From Bradyrhizobium sp. 195 (GTDB taxonomy: Bacteria > Pseudomonadota > Alphaproteobacteria > Rhizobiales > Xanthobacteraceae): a stretch of DNA of 64,000 nucleotides. Location of the stretch: assembly GCF_023101665.1 (NCBI RefSeq), contig NZ_CP082161.1:2356001-2420000 (forward strand). The letters run 5' to 3'. Made by a program: the position numbers and the translations under genes. This document shows positions 45,698 through 54,665 of this stretch, piece after piece (position 1 is the first letter of the stretch; every line of letters starts with the position of its first letter). The notes beneath the pieces are model-generated. The model was not told where the DNA came from. It saw only the letters and a list, made by a program, of their open reading frames with translations, and did no database searches.

Positions 45698-48304
45698 TCA
45701 CGCCCGCTGCACGTAGCTGTCCACGACCTTCTTCTCGCCGGCCTTGTCGAAGGCGATGGTGAGCTTGTTGCCGTCGATCTTGGTGACGCGGCCGTAGCCG
45801 AATTTCTGGTGGAAGACGCGGTCGGACAGCGAGAACTCCGAGGTGGTGCCGGTGGATTTGGCCACCAGCTCGCCCTCAATCGTCAGGGGACCGCGACGGC
45901 GCGAGGAGAAGCTGCCGAAATCGGGACCCGATGACGAGGAGGAGGAGGAGAACGTCGCGGCTTCTTCTTCGAAGCCGCCGCTTCGGCCGCCGCCATTGCG
46001 GCCGCCGCCGCGGTTGCGATTGGCCTGGGCGCGCTGCCAGCCCGGGGTCGAATAGGTCGAGCCGAACGCCTCCATGTCGTCGAAGCGGGAGGCGCCGTAG
46101 CCGCCGGTGCCGCCCCAGGCCGAACCGCCCTTGGATTCCGTGATCTCGACATTGGCCGCCGGCAATTCGTCGAGGAAGCGCGAGGGGATCGTGGTCGACC
46201 AGGTGCCGTGGATGCGCCGGTTGGTCGCGAAATAGATCATCGCGCGGCGGCGAGCGCGGGTCAGGCCGACATGGCCGAGCCGGCGCTCTTCTTCCAGCCC
46301 CGCGCGGCCCTGTTCGTCCAGCGTGCGCTGGCTCGGGAACAGGCCTTCTTCCCAACCGGGCAGGAACACGTTGTCGAATTCCAGCCCCTTGGCCGAATGC
46401 AGCGTCATCAGCGACACCGCATCCTCATCGGCGCCGCTGTCGCGGTCCATCACCAGCGAGATGTGCTCGAGAAACCCTTGCAGGTTTTCGAACTCCTCCA
46501 TCGAGCGCACCAGCTCTTTCAGGTTCTCCAGCCGGCCCGCGGCGTCGGCCGAACGGTCCTTCTGCCACATCTCGGTATAGCCGCTCTCGTCGAGCACGAT
46601 CTGGGCGAGATCAGTGTGGGCGGTGACCTCGCGCTGGGCGCGCCAGCGGTCGAACTGGGCGACGACGTCGCGAAGCGAGCCGCGCGCCTTCGGCTTCAGC
46701 TCGTCGGTTTCGACCACCGCACGGGCCGCTTCGAACAGGGGAATGCGGCGCTTGCGGGCGTGGTCGTGCAGCATCTGCACGGTGGCATCGCCGAGGCCCC
46801 GCTTGGGCACGTTGACGATGCGCTCGAAGGCGAGGTCGTCGGCCGGCGAGTTGATGACGCGCAAGTATGCGAGCGCGTCGCGGATTTCTGCGCGCTCGTA
46901 GAAGCGCGGGCCGCCGATGACGCGAAAGGGCAGGCCGAGCGTGACGAAGCGGTCTTCGAACTCGCGCATCTGGTAAGAGGCGCGCACCAGGATCGCGACC
47001 TCGTTGAGCTTCTCGCCCTTGCGCTGGATCTGCTCGATCTCCTCGCCGATGCCGCGGGCTTCCTCTTCCGAATCCCACGACCCGGTGACCGTGACCTTCT
47101 CGCCGTCCTGGTCCTCGGTGCGCAGCGTCTTGCCGAGCCGGCCTTCGTTATGCGCGATCAGATGCGATGCGGCGGCGAGGATGTGGCCGGTCGAGCGGTA
47201 ATTGCGCTCGAGGCGGATGACCTTGGCGCCGGGGAAATCGTGGTCGAAGCGCAAGATGTTGTCGACCTCGGCGCCGCGCCAGCCATAGATCGACTGGTCG
47301 TCGTCGCCGACGCAGCAGATGTTCTTGGTGGGGAGTGCGCCCACCGGCGCGCTAACCGCATGCTCCGTCATTCCGGGGCGATGCGTAGCATCGAACCCGG
47401 AATCTCGATCGTCGGACTCATCTCTAGATTCCGGGTTCGCGTCTTCGACGCGCCCCGGAATGACGGTTGGTGTCGTTGGCTTTGCCGACGCCGACGCCGG
47501 CGCCTGCGACAGCAGCCGCAGCCACAGATATTGCGCGACGTTGGTGTCCTGATATTCGTCGACCAGAATGAACTTGAAGCGCTGCTGGTACTGCCGGAGG
47601 ATATCCGGATGCTCGCGGAAGATGCGGATGTTCTCCAGCAGAAGATCGCCGAAATCGGCAGCGTTCAGGATCTTCAGCCGCTCCTGATAGCTCGCATAGA
47701 GCTTGCCGCCCTTGCCGTTGGCGAAGGTGGCGGCTTCGCCTGAGGGCACCTGCGACGGCGTCAGGCCGCGGTTCTTCCAGCCGTCGATCAGGCCGGCCAG
47801 CATCCGTGCCGGCCAGCGCTTGTCGTCGATGTTGTCGGCCTGCAGCAGCTGCTTCAAGAGCCGCACCTGGTCGTCGACATCGAGCACGGTGAAATTCGAC
47901 TTGAGCTGCGCCAGCTCGGCATGGACGCGCAGGATGCGGCCGCCGATGGAGTGGAAGGTGCCGAGCCACGGCATGCCCTCGACGGCGTGGCCGAGCATCT
48001 GGCCGAGCCGGTGCTTCATCTCGCGCGCGGCCTTGTTGGTGAAGGTCACCGACAGGATCTCGGCGGGACGGGCGCGGCCCTGGCTCAGGATGTGGGCGAT
48101 CCGCGTGGTCAGCACGCGGGTCTTGCCGGTGCCGGCGCCTGCCAGCACCAGGACCGGGCCGTCCAGCGTCTCCACCGCCTCGCGCTGCTCCGGATTGAGC
48201 CCGGAGAGGTATTTCGGGCCCACGGAGGCGCGCGCTCGCGCGGCGATGCCGCCGGCTGCGGGCTGATGGTCGGGTACGTTGGTGATCTTGCTCGGCTCGG
48301 TCAT
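45698..48304 (-). CDS. uvrD: UvrD/PcrA-type DNA helicase with an in-frame repeat insertion
   Basis: Superfamily 1 helicase of DNA repair. From ATG 48304 it is 868 residues (ATG 48313 and GTG 48331 are alternatives). Motifs: 'LNPEQREAV' (Q), Walker A AGAGTGKT (55-62), 'SVTFTNKAAREM' (Ia), 'FILVDEYQDTN' (II), 'CCVGDDDQSIYGWRGA' (III), 'LERNYRST' (IV), 'VSLMTLHSAKGLEFD' (V) and 'GLTRARRR' (VI). Between II and III about 33 residues (280-313, 'VIPGRVEDANPESRDES') are encoded by a palindromic repeat. The C-terminus is Gly/Asn/Ser-rich and ends in a Tudor-like 'VFHQKFGYGRVTKIDG' typical of PcrA. Confidence 0.93.
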   Translation of the reverse strand: MTEPSKITNVPDHQPAAGGIAARARASVGPKYLSGLNPEQREAVETLDGPVLVLAGAGTGKTRVLTTRIAHILSQGRARPAEILSVTFTNKAAREMKHRLGQMLGHAVEGMPWLGTFHSIGGRILRVHAELAQLKSNFTVLDVDDQVRLLKQLLQADNIDDKRWPARMLAGLIDGWKNRGLTPSQVPSGEAATFANGKGGKLYASYQERLKILNAADFGDLLLENIRIFREHPDILRQYQQRFKFILVDEYQDTNVAQYLWLRLLSQAPASASAKPTTPTVIPGRVEDANPESRDESDDRDSGFDATHRPGMTEHAVSAPVGALPTKNICCVGDDDQSIYGWRGAEVDNILRFDHDFPGAKVIRLERNYRSTGHILAAASHLIAHNEGRLGKTLRTEDQDGEKVTVTGSWDSEEEARGIGEEIEQIQRKGEKLNEVAILVRASYQMREFEDRFVTLGLPFRVIGGPRFYERAEIRDALAYLRVINSPADDLAFERIVNVPKRGLGDATVQMLHDHARKRRIPLFEAARAVVETDELKPKARGSLRDVVAQFDRWRAQREVTAHTDLAQIVLDESGYTEMWQKDRSADAAGRLENLKELVRSMEEFENLQGFLEHISLVMDRDSGADEDAVSLMTLHSAKGLEFDNVFLPGWEEGLFPSQRTLDEQGRAGLEEERRLGHVGLTRARRRAMIYFATNRRIHGTWSTTIPSRFLDELPAANVEITESKGGSAWGGTGGYGASRFDDMEAFGSTYSTPGWQRAQANRNRGGGRNGGGRSGGFEEEAATFSSSSSSSGPDFGSFSSRRRGPLTIEGELVAKSTGTTSEFSLSDRVFHQKFGYGRVTKIDGNKLTIAFDKAGEKKVVDSYVQRA
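47366..47465. repeat. Palindromic repeat, 'CGTCATTCCGGGG' family, inside the uvrD gene
   Basis: CGTCATTCCGGGGCGATGCG to CGCGCCCCGGAATGACG, with inner GATTCCGGGTTCG-type arms; about 100 bp. It is clearly the family seen at 4687, 14518, 14905, 24417 and 29560. Its full length is read in the helicase frame without a stop. Confidence 0.93.
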
Positions 48305-48553
48305 GCGAATCATTGGCCCCCACGATGGCACCGGGGGGTGGCGGAAGGGAGCCTTCTTAACAGGGATTGTTGGCTATATGGGGCGGCCGAACGAGGTTTT
48401 CCACGTGCGCGGCAAGTCAATTTGTTCCTTTGGGGGCTGCGAATTTCGATGTTGCAGGGGCCGGAACCATCGTTCCCGCGTCGAGATTGTCTGGGCAGGT
48501 GGCGCGGCCAGCCGCGCTAGATGCAGACAGATATCAAACGTGAGGGTTTGACC

Positions 48554-48727
48554 ATGCTTGGCTGGGTTGTGACGTTTCTGGTTATCGCACTGATCGCCGG
48601 CATTCTCGGCTTCGGCGGCATCGCCGGCGCTTCGATCGAGATCGCCAAGATCATCTTCTTCATCGCGGTCGTTCTGTTCCTGGTCTCGGCCGTCGTCGGC
48701 TTGGCGCGCGGTCGCAACAGGATATAG
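48554..48727 (+). CDS. DUF1328 (YtjA-type) small membrane protein
   Basis: 57 residues from ATG 48554: '[20 protein letters not shown]', then '[29 protein letters not shown]' and a basic end. Two membrane helices, as in the DUF1328/YtjA family, whose function is unknown. The longer frame from 48521 adds 11 residues with no hydrophobic character. It lies between the divergent helicase gene and a convergent thioesterase gene. The 250 bp before it (48305-48553) show no repeat and no clear promoter. Confidence 0.85.
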   Translation: MLGWVVTFLVIALIAGILGFGGIAGASIEIAKIIFFIAVVLFLVSAVVGLARGRNRI

Positions 48728-48766
48728 CGGCGATCCACCTCTCCCTGGGGAGAGGCGGAATACCTT

Positions 48767-49273
48767 TCACCGCTTCGAGGGCATCGCCACGTTCCGGCCG
48801 ATGCCCTCGGGCCGCGGTACGGCGCTGTGGGCCCTTGTGACCGCAGCGATACGCTCACGGATATCGGGCGGAAACGGCGCGACGCGCCGCGCAGTCATGT
48901 CCATATGCAGTGACATGTTCTCGGAAGTCGCCGACAGCCAGCCTTCGCTGGCGTGCCGCATCTCCTCGAATGTGTGGATCCGCTTGTCGTCGGCCTCGAG
49001 CAGCCAGACGAAGATCTGCACGGGATCGCCGAGGTGGATTTCGCGCAAATAGCGCACGTGGCACTCGGCGGTGAAGCTCGAGCCGCCTCGCTCCTTCATG
49101 TAGGCCGGCCCCATCCCAAGCTCGAGCCAGAGCTGGTCGATCGCGCGGTCGAACATCACGTTGTAGTAGGCCATGTTGAGATGGCCGTTGTAGTCGATCC
49201 ATTGCGGCTCGATCTGCATGATCGCGGCGCGGAACGGCTCCGCTTGGGGCGCTGAGGCGGCAGTCTCCGGCAT
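48767..49273 (-). CDS. Thioesterase (hot-dog, 4HBT type)
   Basis: 168 residues from ATG 49273, chosen because GGGAAG lies five bases upstream; ATG 49291 is also in frame. It has the family catalytic stretch 'WIDYNGHLNMAYYNVMFDRA' (Asp-Tyr-Asn-Gly-His) and 'LREIHLGDPVQIFVWLLEADDKR'. Similar proteins sit beside carnitine or aromatic catabolism genes and hydrolyse acyl-CoAs. It is divergent from the D-2-hydroxyacid dehydrogenase gene, with 84 bp between starts, so shared control is possible. Confidence 0.85.
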   Translation of the reverse strand: MPETAASAPQAEPFRAAIMQIEPQWIDYNGHLNMAYYNVMFDRAIDQLWLELGMGPAYMKERGGSSFTAECHVRYLREIHLGDPVQIFVWLLEADDKRIHTFEEMRHASEGWLSATSENMSLHMDMTARRVAPFPPDIRERIAAVTRAHSAVPRPEGIGRNVAMPSKR

Positions 49274-49357
49274 ATGTTCTTCCCTAGCCATGCGTCCGGT
49301 CGCTTGACTTGACCGGTTTTATGTCCTTTGCCACGGTTCTTCTGTCGGGAGGATTCC

Positions 49358-50782
49358 GTGGGTACCACCATCACCAATAATCCGCCGCGGCCGGAGCCGA
49401 AAGCCCTTGCGAGCGCGCTGGAGCAGCTTGCCGCACGCTTCGGCAACCGCCTCATCACCTCGCAGGCCGTCCGCGAGCAGCACGGCCATACCACCACCTG
49501 GCTCCCCAACCAGCCGCCCGATGGGGTGGTGATGGCGCGGGAGACCGCCGACATCCAGGACGTGGTGCGGATCTGCGCCAACAACCGCGTCCCCGTTATT
49601 CCCTTCGGCACCGGCACCTCGCTCGAGGGCCAGGTCAACGCACCCGCCGGCGGCATCTCGATCGATCTGCGCGACATGAACAAGGTGCTCGCGGTGCATG
49701 CCGAGGACCTCGACTGCGTGATCCAGCCCGGCGTCACCCGCAAGGCGCTGAACGAGCATCTGCGTGACCAGGGCCTGTTCTTTCCGATCGATCCCGGCGC
49801 GGATGCCTCGCTTGGCGGCATGGCCTCGACCCGCGCCTCCGGCACCAACGCGGTGCGTTACGGCACCATCCGCGAGAGCGTGCTGGCGCTGAAGGTGGTG
49901 CGCGGCGACGGCGAGATCATCACGACAGGCACGCGCGCCAAGAAGTCATCCGCGGGCTACGACCTGACGCATCTGTTCGTCGGCGCCGAAGGCACGCTCG
50001 GCATTATCTCGGAGCTGACCATCCGTCTGCGCGGCATCCCCGAGACGATCGCGGCCGGCGCGGTGTCGTTCGAGAGCGTCCATGGGGCCTGTCAGGCCGT
50101 CATCCTGGCGATCCAGACCGGCATTCCCGTGGCCCGCATCGAGTTGCTCAACGCCGCGCAGGTGCAGGCCTGCAACGCCTATTCGAAGCTGACCTTGCCG
50201 GAGACGCCGCTGCTGCTGATGGAATTCCACGGCAGCGAGATCGAGGTCGCCGAGCAGTCCAAGGCCTTCGGCGAGATCGCAAAGGACTGCGGCGGCGGTG
50301 ATTTCTCCTGGACCACCAAGCCGGAGGACCGCACAAAACTGTGGCAGGCGCGGCACGACGCCTATTGGTCGGTGAAGGCGCTGCGTCCCGGTGACAGCAT
50401 CGGCGTGGTCGCGACCGACGTCTGCGTGCCGATCTCGCGGCTCGCCGAGTGCGTCAGCGAGACCGAGGAGGATCTCAAGCGGCTCAATTTGTTGTCGCCG
50501 ATCGTCGGCCATGTCGGCGACGGCAATTTCCATTGCTCGCTGGTCTGCGACACCAACGACGCGGGCGAGATGGCGCGCGGCGAGGAGTTCATGCATCGCT
50601 TGGTCGAGCGCGCCCAGGCGATGGACGGCACCTGCACCGGCGAGCACGGCATCGGCCAGGGCAAGCAGAAATATCTCAAGGCGGAACTCGGCCCTGAAGC
50701 GCTGGATGCGATGCGGGCGCTCAAAAAGGCGCTCGATCCGCTCAATATCTTCAACCCCGGCAAGATCGTACCGGAGGCCTAG
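49358..50782 (+). CDS. FAD-linked D-2-hydroxyacid (D-lactate/glycolate) dehydrogenase
   Basis: 474 residues from GTG 49358, chosen because GGGAGGA lies about five bases upstream. It has the VAO/PCMH FAD-binding domain ('VIPFGTGTSLEGQVNAPAGG', 'PIDPGADASLGGMASTRASG', 'GYDLTHLFVGAEGTLG') and a C-terminal FAD-oxidase domain ending 'CTGEHGIGQGKQKYLKAELG' and 'LDPLNIFNPGKIVP'. This is the DLD/GlcD family, oxidising D-lactate or glycolate-like acids with electrons to the respiratory chain. No GlcE or GlcF partner is adjacent, so a single-subunit D-lactate type is more likely. Confidence 0.9.
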   Translation: MGTTITNNPPRPEPKALASALEQLAARFGNRLITSQAVREQHGHTTTWLPNQPPDGVVMARETADIQDVVRICANNRVPVIPFGTGTSLEGQVNAPAGGISIDLRDMNKVLAVHAEDLDCVIQPGVTRKALNEHLRDQGLFFPIDPGADASLGGMASTRASGTNAVRYGTIRESVLALKVVRGDGEIITTGTRAKKSSAGYDLTHLFVGAEGTLGIISELTIRLRGIPETIAAGAVSFESVHGACQAVILAIQTGIPVARIELLNAAQVQACNAYSKLTLPETPLLLMEFHGSEIEVAEQSKAFGEIAKDCGGGDFSWTTKPEDRTKLWQARHDAYWSVKALRPGDSIGVVATDVCVPISRLAECVSETEEDLKRLNLLSPIVGHVGDGNFHCSLVCDTNDAGEMARGEEFMHRLVERAQAMDGTCTGEHGIGQGKQKYLKAELGPEALDAMRALKKALDPLNIFNPGKIVPEA

Positions 50783-50883
50783 CACCCAACACTCCCGAAC
50801 CGGGAACTTTCAGCAATCCTGTCGGTTCCAATTCCCGCCAAGTTCCGATGCCTCAATGGCAGAGCTTTGCGCGGGAGGGTGCG

Positions 50884-52167
50884 ATGGTGCGACCGGTCAT
50901 CGGAATTGCGGCGCTGGTATTTGCCTGCATGCTGGCGGGCGCGGCGCTGGCGAAGGGAGGGCATGGTGGTGGCCATGGGGGTGGACATGGCGGCGGCCAT
51001 CACGGCGGCGGACATTTCCGTGGCCACGGCGGTGGGCATGTGCATGGCGGACGGCATCATCGCGGGATGCGGTTCACGGCCGGTGCCCGGCGTGGCGGCC
51101 CGAACTTCGGTCAGATCCGCAATGCAGCGGTACGGCCGGCGAACTTTCGCAACGCCCTGAACTCCAGCGCATTCCGCAGCGGCCGGCTGATCAGCAATCC
51201 GGCGGCGCGCGCGCAGTTCGTAGCCGCGGCCGCACTGGCCGGCTGGAGCGGCGCAAGCAGCGGATGGTGGCAACATGCGGGTGGCGGCTACGGCTGGGTC
51301 GGGCCGCTGTTCTGGCCGTTCGCCTACAACGACCTCTACGACTACACGATCTGGGGCGACGGGCTCGGCTTCTGGGGTTACGGCTATCCGGACATCTATG
51401 CCGGCATGTTTGGTCCCTATGGCTATGATCGCCTCTCGGCCTATCTGCCACAGCAGCCGCAGGGACGGCGGCGGGCGCGCAGCGCGCCGCTCGATCAGCT
51501 CTGCGGCAGCGACCGCCGCGCAATCGTCGGTCTGCCGATTGACCAGATTGCAGCCGCGGTGCAGCCAAGCGATGCGCAAGGAGCCGATCTTGACGCGCTC
51601 GGCAATGCTTCGATTGACGCCGCGGCGCTGATCCGCACATCCTGCCCGACGCAGGCCGCAGCGACGGCCCCCGGCCGGCTCGCGGCGATGCAGCTGCGCG
51701 TCGAAGCAATGCAGAAGGCGGTCGATCTGGTCCAGCCTGCGCTCGACAAGTTCTATGGTTCGCTCACTGACGAACAGAAAGCGCGCTTCAATGCGCTGGC
51801 TGACGATCAGCGTCGGGCGACGGCGTCGAGCAATGCGAGCCCGTCGGTGCAGACTTGCAGCGCGTCCGCCGCGTTCGATTGGCCCGGCGCCACGATCGAG
51901 GAGAGGCTTCGTCCGAACGATACCCAGCGCGCGGCGCTCCAGGTGCTCCAGGATACCAGCGCCAAGGTCAGCACATCGCTCAAGGCGGCCTGCGAGCCCA
52001 ACGACGTGATGACACCGCCGGCACGCATGGCCGCGATTCGCAAACGCCTCGACGTGATGCTGGAGGGGATCAAGTCGGTGCGCGCGGCGCTCGATGATTT
52101 CTATGCCACGCTGAACGACGAGCAGAAAGCGCAGTTCGAAGCGATTGGGCCGCGCCGCATCTCCTGA
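50884..52167 (+). CDS. Exported His/Gly-rich protein with two LTxxQ-like domains
   Basis: 427 residues from ATG 50884, with GGGAGGG four bases upstream. A signal peptide ends 'GAALAKGG'. Next comes a run of GGHGGGH units and further His-Gly (about residues 23-60), a strong candidate metal-binding stretch, then a Tyr/Trp/Gly-rich middle ('GWVGPLFWPFAYNDLYDY'). Two similar C-terminal domains each end in an LTxxQ-type motif: 'FYGSLTDEQKARFNAL' and 'FYATLNDEQKAQFEAI'. These recall Spy/CpxP-like periplasmic proteins. Function unknown; periplasmic metal or envelope stress is a guess. Confidence 0.75.
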   Translation: MVRPVIGIAALVFACMLAGAALAKGGHGGGHGGGHGGGHHGGGHFRGHGGGHVHGGRHHRGMRFTAGARRGGPNFGQIRNAAVRPANFRNALNSSAFRSGRLISNPAARAQFVAAAALAGWSGASSGWWQHAGGGYGWVGPLFWPFAYNDLYDYTIWGDGLGFWGYGYPDIYAGMFGPYGYDRLSAYLPQQPQGRRRARSAPLDQLCGSDRRAIVGLPIDQIAAAVQPSDAQGADLDALGNASIDAAALIRTSCPTQAAATAPGRLAAMQLRVEAMQKAVDLVQPALDKFYGSLTDEQKARFNALADDQRRATASSNASPSVQTCSASAAFDWPGATIEERLRPNDTQRAALQVLQDTSAKVSTSLKAACEPNDVMTPPARMAAIRKRLDVMLEGIKSVRAALDDFYATLNDEQKAQFEAIGPRRIS

Positions 52168-52202
52168 ACGGCGCGAGGCTGACGAGACCATTGGTGGGGG
52201 CG

Positions 52203-52574
52203 ATGAAGTGGTTCGCAAGGCGGCAGCCTGCAGACGTTTGGGACGAGCCGATCGAGGGGCCGATCGGCGACATCGATGCGGCGGAGCGAATTCGGAACAT
52301 TTGCCAGGCTGCGAGGGCAGGCGCGGAGGCCGTCGGAGCCTCAGCGCGGACTGCTGAGCGCGAGCGTGAACGCTACGAACGTGCCGCCCGCGTCGCGATG
52401 GAAATCGCAATGAAGATTTCCGACGACCTGATGCGCGACGATGCAGTGCGCCGCATCGTCGAACTCTGCATGAAGGCCAATGATCTCAAGACCGCGCAGA
52501 TCCTGTTTCGCGCGATCCAGGCCGGCTGGGTCCGGGAGGCCGTGCAGCGGGATCATCCGGCGCTGGCGCAATAG
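52203..52574 (+). CDS. Hypothetical helical protein
   Basis: 123 residues from ATG 52203 (TTG 52191 possible). The N-terminal 30 residues are mixed ('MKWFARRQPADVWDEPIEGP'); the rest looks helical and charged ('ARTAERERERYERAARVAMEIAMK', 'RIVELCMKANDLKTAQILFRAIQ'). No motif is recognised. It follows the LTxxQ gene by 35 bp on the same strand and may share its transcript. Confidence 0.65.
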   Translation: MKWFARRQPADVWDEPIEGPIGDIDAAERIRNICQAARAGAEAVGASARTAERERERYERAARVAMEIAMKISDDLMRDDAVRRIVELCMKANDLKTAQILFRAIQAGWVREAVQRDHPALAQ

Positions 52575-52626
52575 AGAGCAGGGCGGCCGTACGTAAGGCG
52601 TGCTGTGAGCACCGGCATCTCAACAG

Positions 52627-52715
52627 CGTCATGGCCGGGCTCGTCCCGCCTGCGCGGCCGAAGCCGCTTCGGCGAGGCGAAGGCCTGGGCAGGCGGGACA
52701 AGCCCGGGCATGACG
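52627..52715. repeat. Palindromic repeat, 'CGTCATGGCCGGGC' family, copy 2
   Basis: CGTCATGGCCGGGCTCGTCC to GACAAGCCCGGGCATGACG; same family as 2016-2131. It separates the hypothetical gene from the convergent caspase-like gene. Confidence 0.85.
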
Positions 52716-52757
52716 ACCTCGTGCAATCCTCCAACGGGATTGTGGCCTGGAAGCGGC

Positions 52758-54239
52758 TCAGTATCTGCGGTCGCCGCGATAATGGTCGCCGCCGCCTCGG
52801 CCGCCCATTCCCATGCCGAGGCCGATACCGACACCGATGCCGATGCCTTGCATGACAGCCTCGGGCGGCGGGCCGCGATCCGGCGGTGGCGCGCGCTCGT
52901 AGACCACTTGGTCAGACGGCGGGCGACGCTTCGGCGGCGTCTCGACCACCTTGCGCTTCGGCGGCGTGTCGTCGACACGCTTCTTGATCACAGGCGCGAC
53001 GCTCGGATTGACCGGCGTTGCCGGCGGTGACGGCGTCGAGCACGGGCAGGTCGGGGCCATCGCGACGGCAACTGGGGTCGCCGCTGCGGCAACAGGCACG
53101 CCATAATTGCGGTTCTGCACCCGGAGCAGCAGCCGGCGCGCGGTCGCGGCGAGGTCGCTGTTGTCCCAGTTGGCGAGATAGGCCTCGAACGAAGCGCGGG
53201 TGTTGATCGCGGTTGCGCGCTCCCAGGCCAGCATCTGGCGCCGTCGTTCCAGCACCGTGCGCAGACGCGGCGTACGGGTGTCCTGTGCGTACAGCTCGAT
53301 ATAGGCCTGATACGCCGGCACCGTGTCGTCGGTGATGACGAGTTCATAGGCGACCATGGCCGGCTTGCCCTGCAAGTCCCTGCGCCACTCCTCGACGCTG
53401 CGCGTGCCGCTGGCGAGCGCCATCGAATTTGCGCCCGGAAGGGAAGGCTGACTGCCGCTGCTCTCGCCGAAGAACTTGAAGTCGGTGGTCAGCGACGAGC
53501 TTTCCCATGGGATCTGCCGTCCGTCGGTCGATTGCGCAACGGCGACGCGGATACGCTTGAACACCTCCTCGATCGGAAGGTTTGGTTGCTTGGCGACCGT
53601 GAGTGCTGCGGTGGTGTAGGGGCTGTCGATGCCGGAGCCGTCCTCGGCTTCGGCGCCGGGCGAGGTGGAATAGGAGATGAAGGAGCCGGGCGCACCGGCC
53701 TTGGTGTCGACGATCGCAAGTCCGTGGCCGGCGCCGCTCAGCGCGGGGAATGGATTGTTGCGACAGGCATCGAGCATGAAGATGCGCGCCCGCGTCGGCA
53801 GCGCGCCGAGCGTGTTGAGCATGTCGTTCAGCCGGACGCCCTGGAGCGGAATGTCGGCCTCGCGCTTGGGGTCGAGATCGACAGGAACGAGATAGTTCTC
53901 GCCGTCGATCTGCAGGCCATGGCCGGCATAGAACACCAGCGCCACGGTGTCGGCGCCACTGGCGCTGACCTTGCCGGCGAAATCCGAGATCGCCGCCCGC
54001 ATCTCGGTCTGCGCCAGATTGGCGGCCGTGGTGACGGTGAAGCCGGCATTGCCGAGCAGCTCGGTCATGCCCTTGGCGTCGTTGGCGGCGTTGGGCAGTT
54101 CCGGCACAGTGCGATAGGCGGACTGGCCGATCACCAGCGCGAGCCGCGCTTCGGCGGCGGCATCCGTCGGCGTCATCATTTGCGTGAGCGCAAGAAGACT
54201 GGATGCAAGCAGCAAATTGGAAAAGACTGGACGGCGCAT
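52758..54239 (-). CDS. Exported caspase-like (orthocaspase/metacaspase) protein
   Basis: 493 residues from ATG 54239, with GGAGGTGA just upstream. A signal peptide ('LLLASSLLALTQMM', then 'TDAAAE') precedes a p20-like C14 domain: 'LALVIGQSAYRTVPELPNAANDA', His107 in 'FYAGHGLQ' and Cys159 in 'MLDACRNNPF', so the His-Cys dyad is intact. A helical region with 'VEEWRRDLQG' follows, then a Pro-rich stretch and a Gly/Met-rich tail ('GIGIGVGIGLGMGMGGRGGG'). Export of a caspase-like protease to the periplasm is inferred from the signal. The target is unknown. Confidence 0.88.
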   Translation of the reverse strand: MRRPVFSNLLLASSLLALTQMMTPTDAAAEARLALVIGQSAYRTVPELPNAANDAKGMTELLGNAGFTVTTAANLAQTEMRAAISDFAGKVSASGADTVALVFYAGHGLQIDGENYLVPVDLDPKREADIPLQGVRLNDMLNTLGALPTRARIFMLDACRNNPFPALSGAGHGLAIVDTKAGAPGSFISYSTSPGAEAEDGSGIDSPYTTAALTVAKQPNLPIEEVFKRIRVAVAQSTDGRQIPWESSSLTTDFKFFGESSGSQPSLPGANSMALASGTRSVEEWRRDLQGKPAMVAYELVITDDTVPAYQAYIELYAQDTRTPRLRTVLERRRQMLAWERATAINTRASFEAYLANWDNSDLAATARRLLLRVQNRNYGVPVAAAATPVAVAMAPTCPCSTPSPPATPVNPSVAPVIKKRVDDTPPKRKVVETPPKRRPPSDQVVYERAPPPDRGPPPEAVMQGIGIGVGIGLGMGMGGRGGGDHYRGDRRY

Positions 54240-54665
54240 GGTGTCACCTCCATCGGCAATGCGCGATGATGTCACTTTTTCTAGGGGGCCGCCAGAAGGC
54301 CGTCTGTGCACTGGATCACGTTCGTCGTGCGGCAAAATGGGGCAGGGTCTCTGCTGGGACCGGAAGGCATCGTTCTAGGTTCACCCATGTGAATTGCGCA
54401 TTGATCCATGCTCCAATTGGATTGATGTCGATCCTGCGCGACCGCCCCGTTGCGCGGGTGTGGCCGCAGGCCGATCCTCGTCGTAAGTCCGCAGGAATCC
54501 TGATCGTTTCGCCGTGCTTGCGGACGCCCCTACCCGTCTCGCGCGGCATGTCGAAGGCGATGGAGCCACGCTTGCCTGCGTCGTCGCTTTGGCCATACAG
54601 TCCACGCAACAGGCTGCGGCAACGACCGCGGCGAACAAAAAAGACAATGTGGGAGAGACCGCACC
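54240..54665. other. Gap upstream of the TRAP operon, no gene seen
   Basis: About 425 bp in the divergent gap between the caspase-like gene and dctP. There is no credible gene and no palindromic repeat. It should hold promoters for both directions; none is convincing by eye. Just before dctP the sequence GTGGGAGAG (54649-54657) is the likely ribosome-binding site. Confidence 0.5.

Noticed and set aside
46208..47743. 511-codon plus-strand open frame inside the uvrD gene
   Set aside because: Antisense shadow of a clear helicase; its frame runs through the palindromic repeat and has no recognisable domain.
50960..51070. Short tandem repeat or CRISPR-like array in the GGHGGGH region
   Set aside because: Periodicity comes from codons for Gly-Gly-His within an exported protein; there are no spacers or palindromic repeat units.
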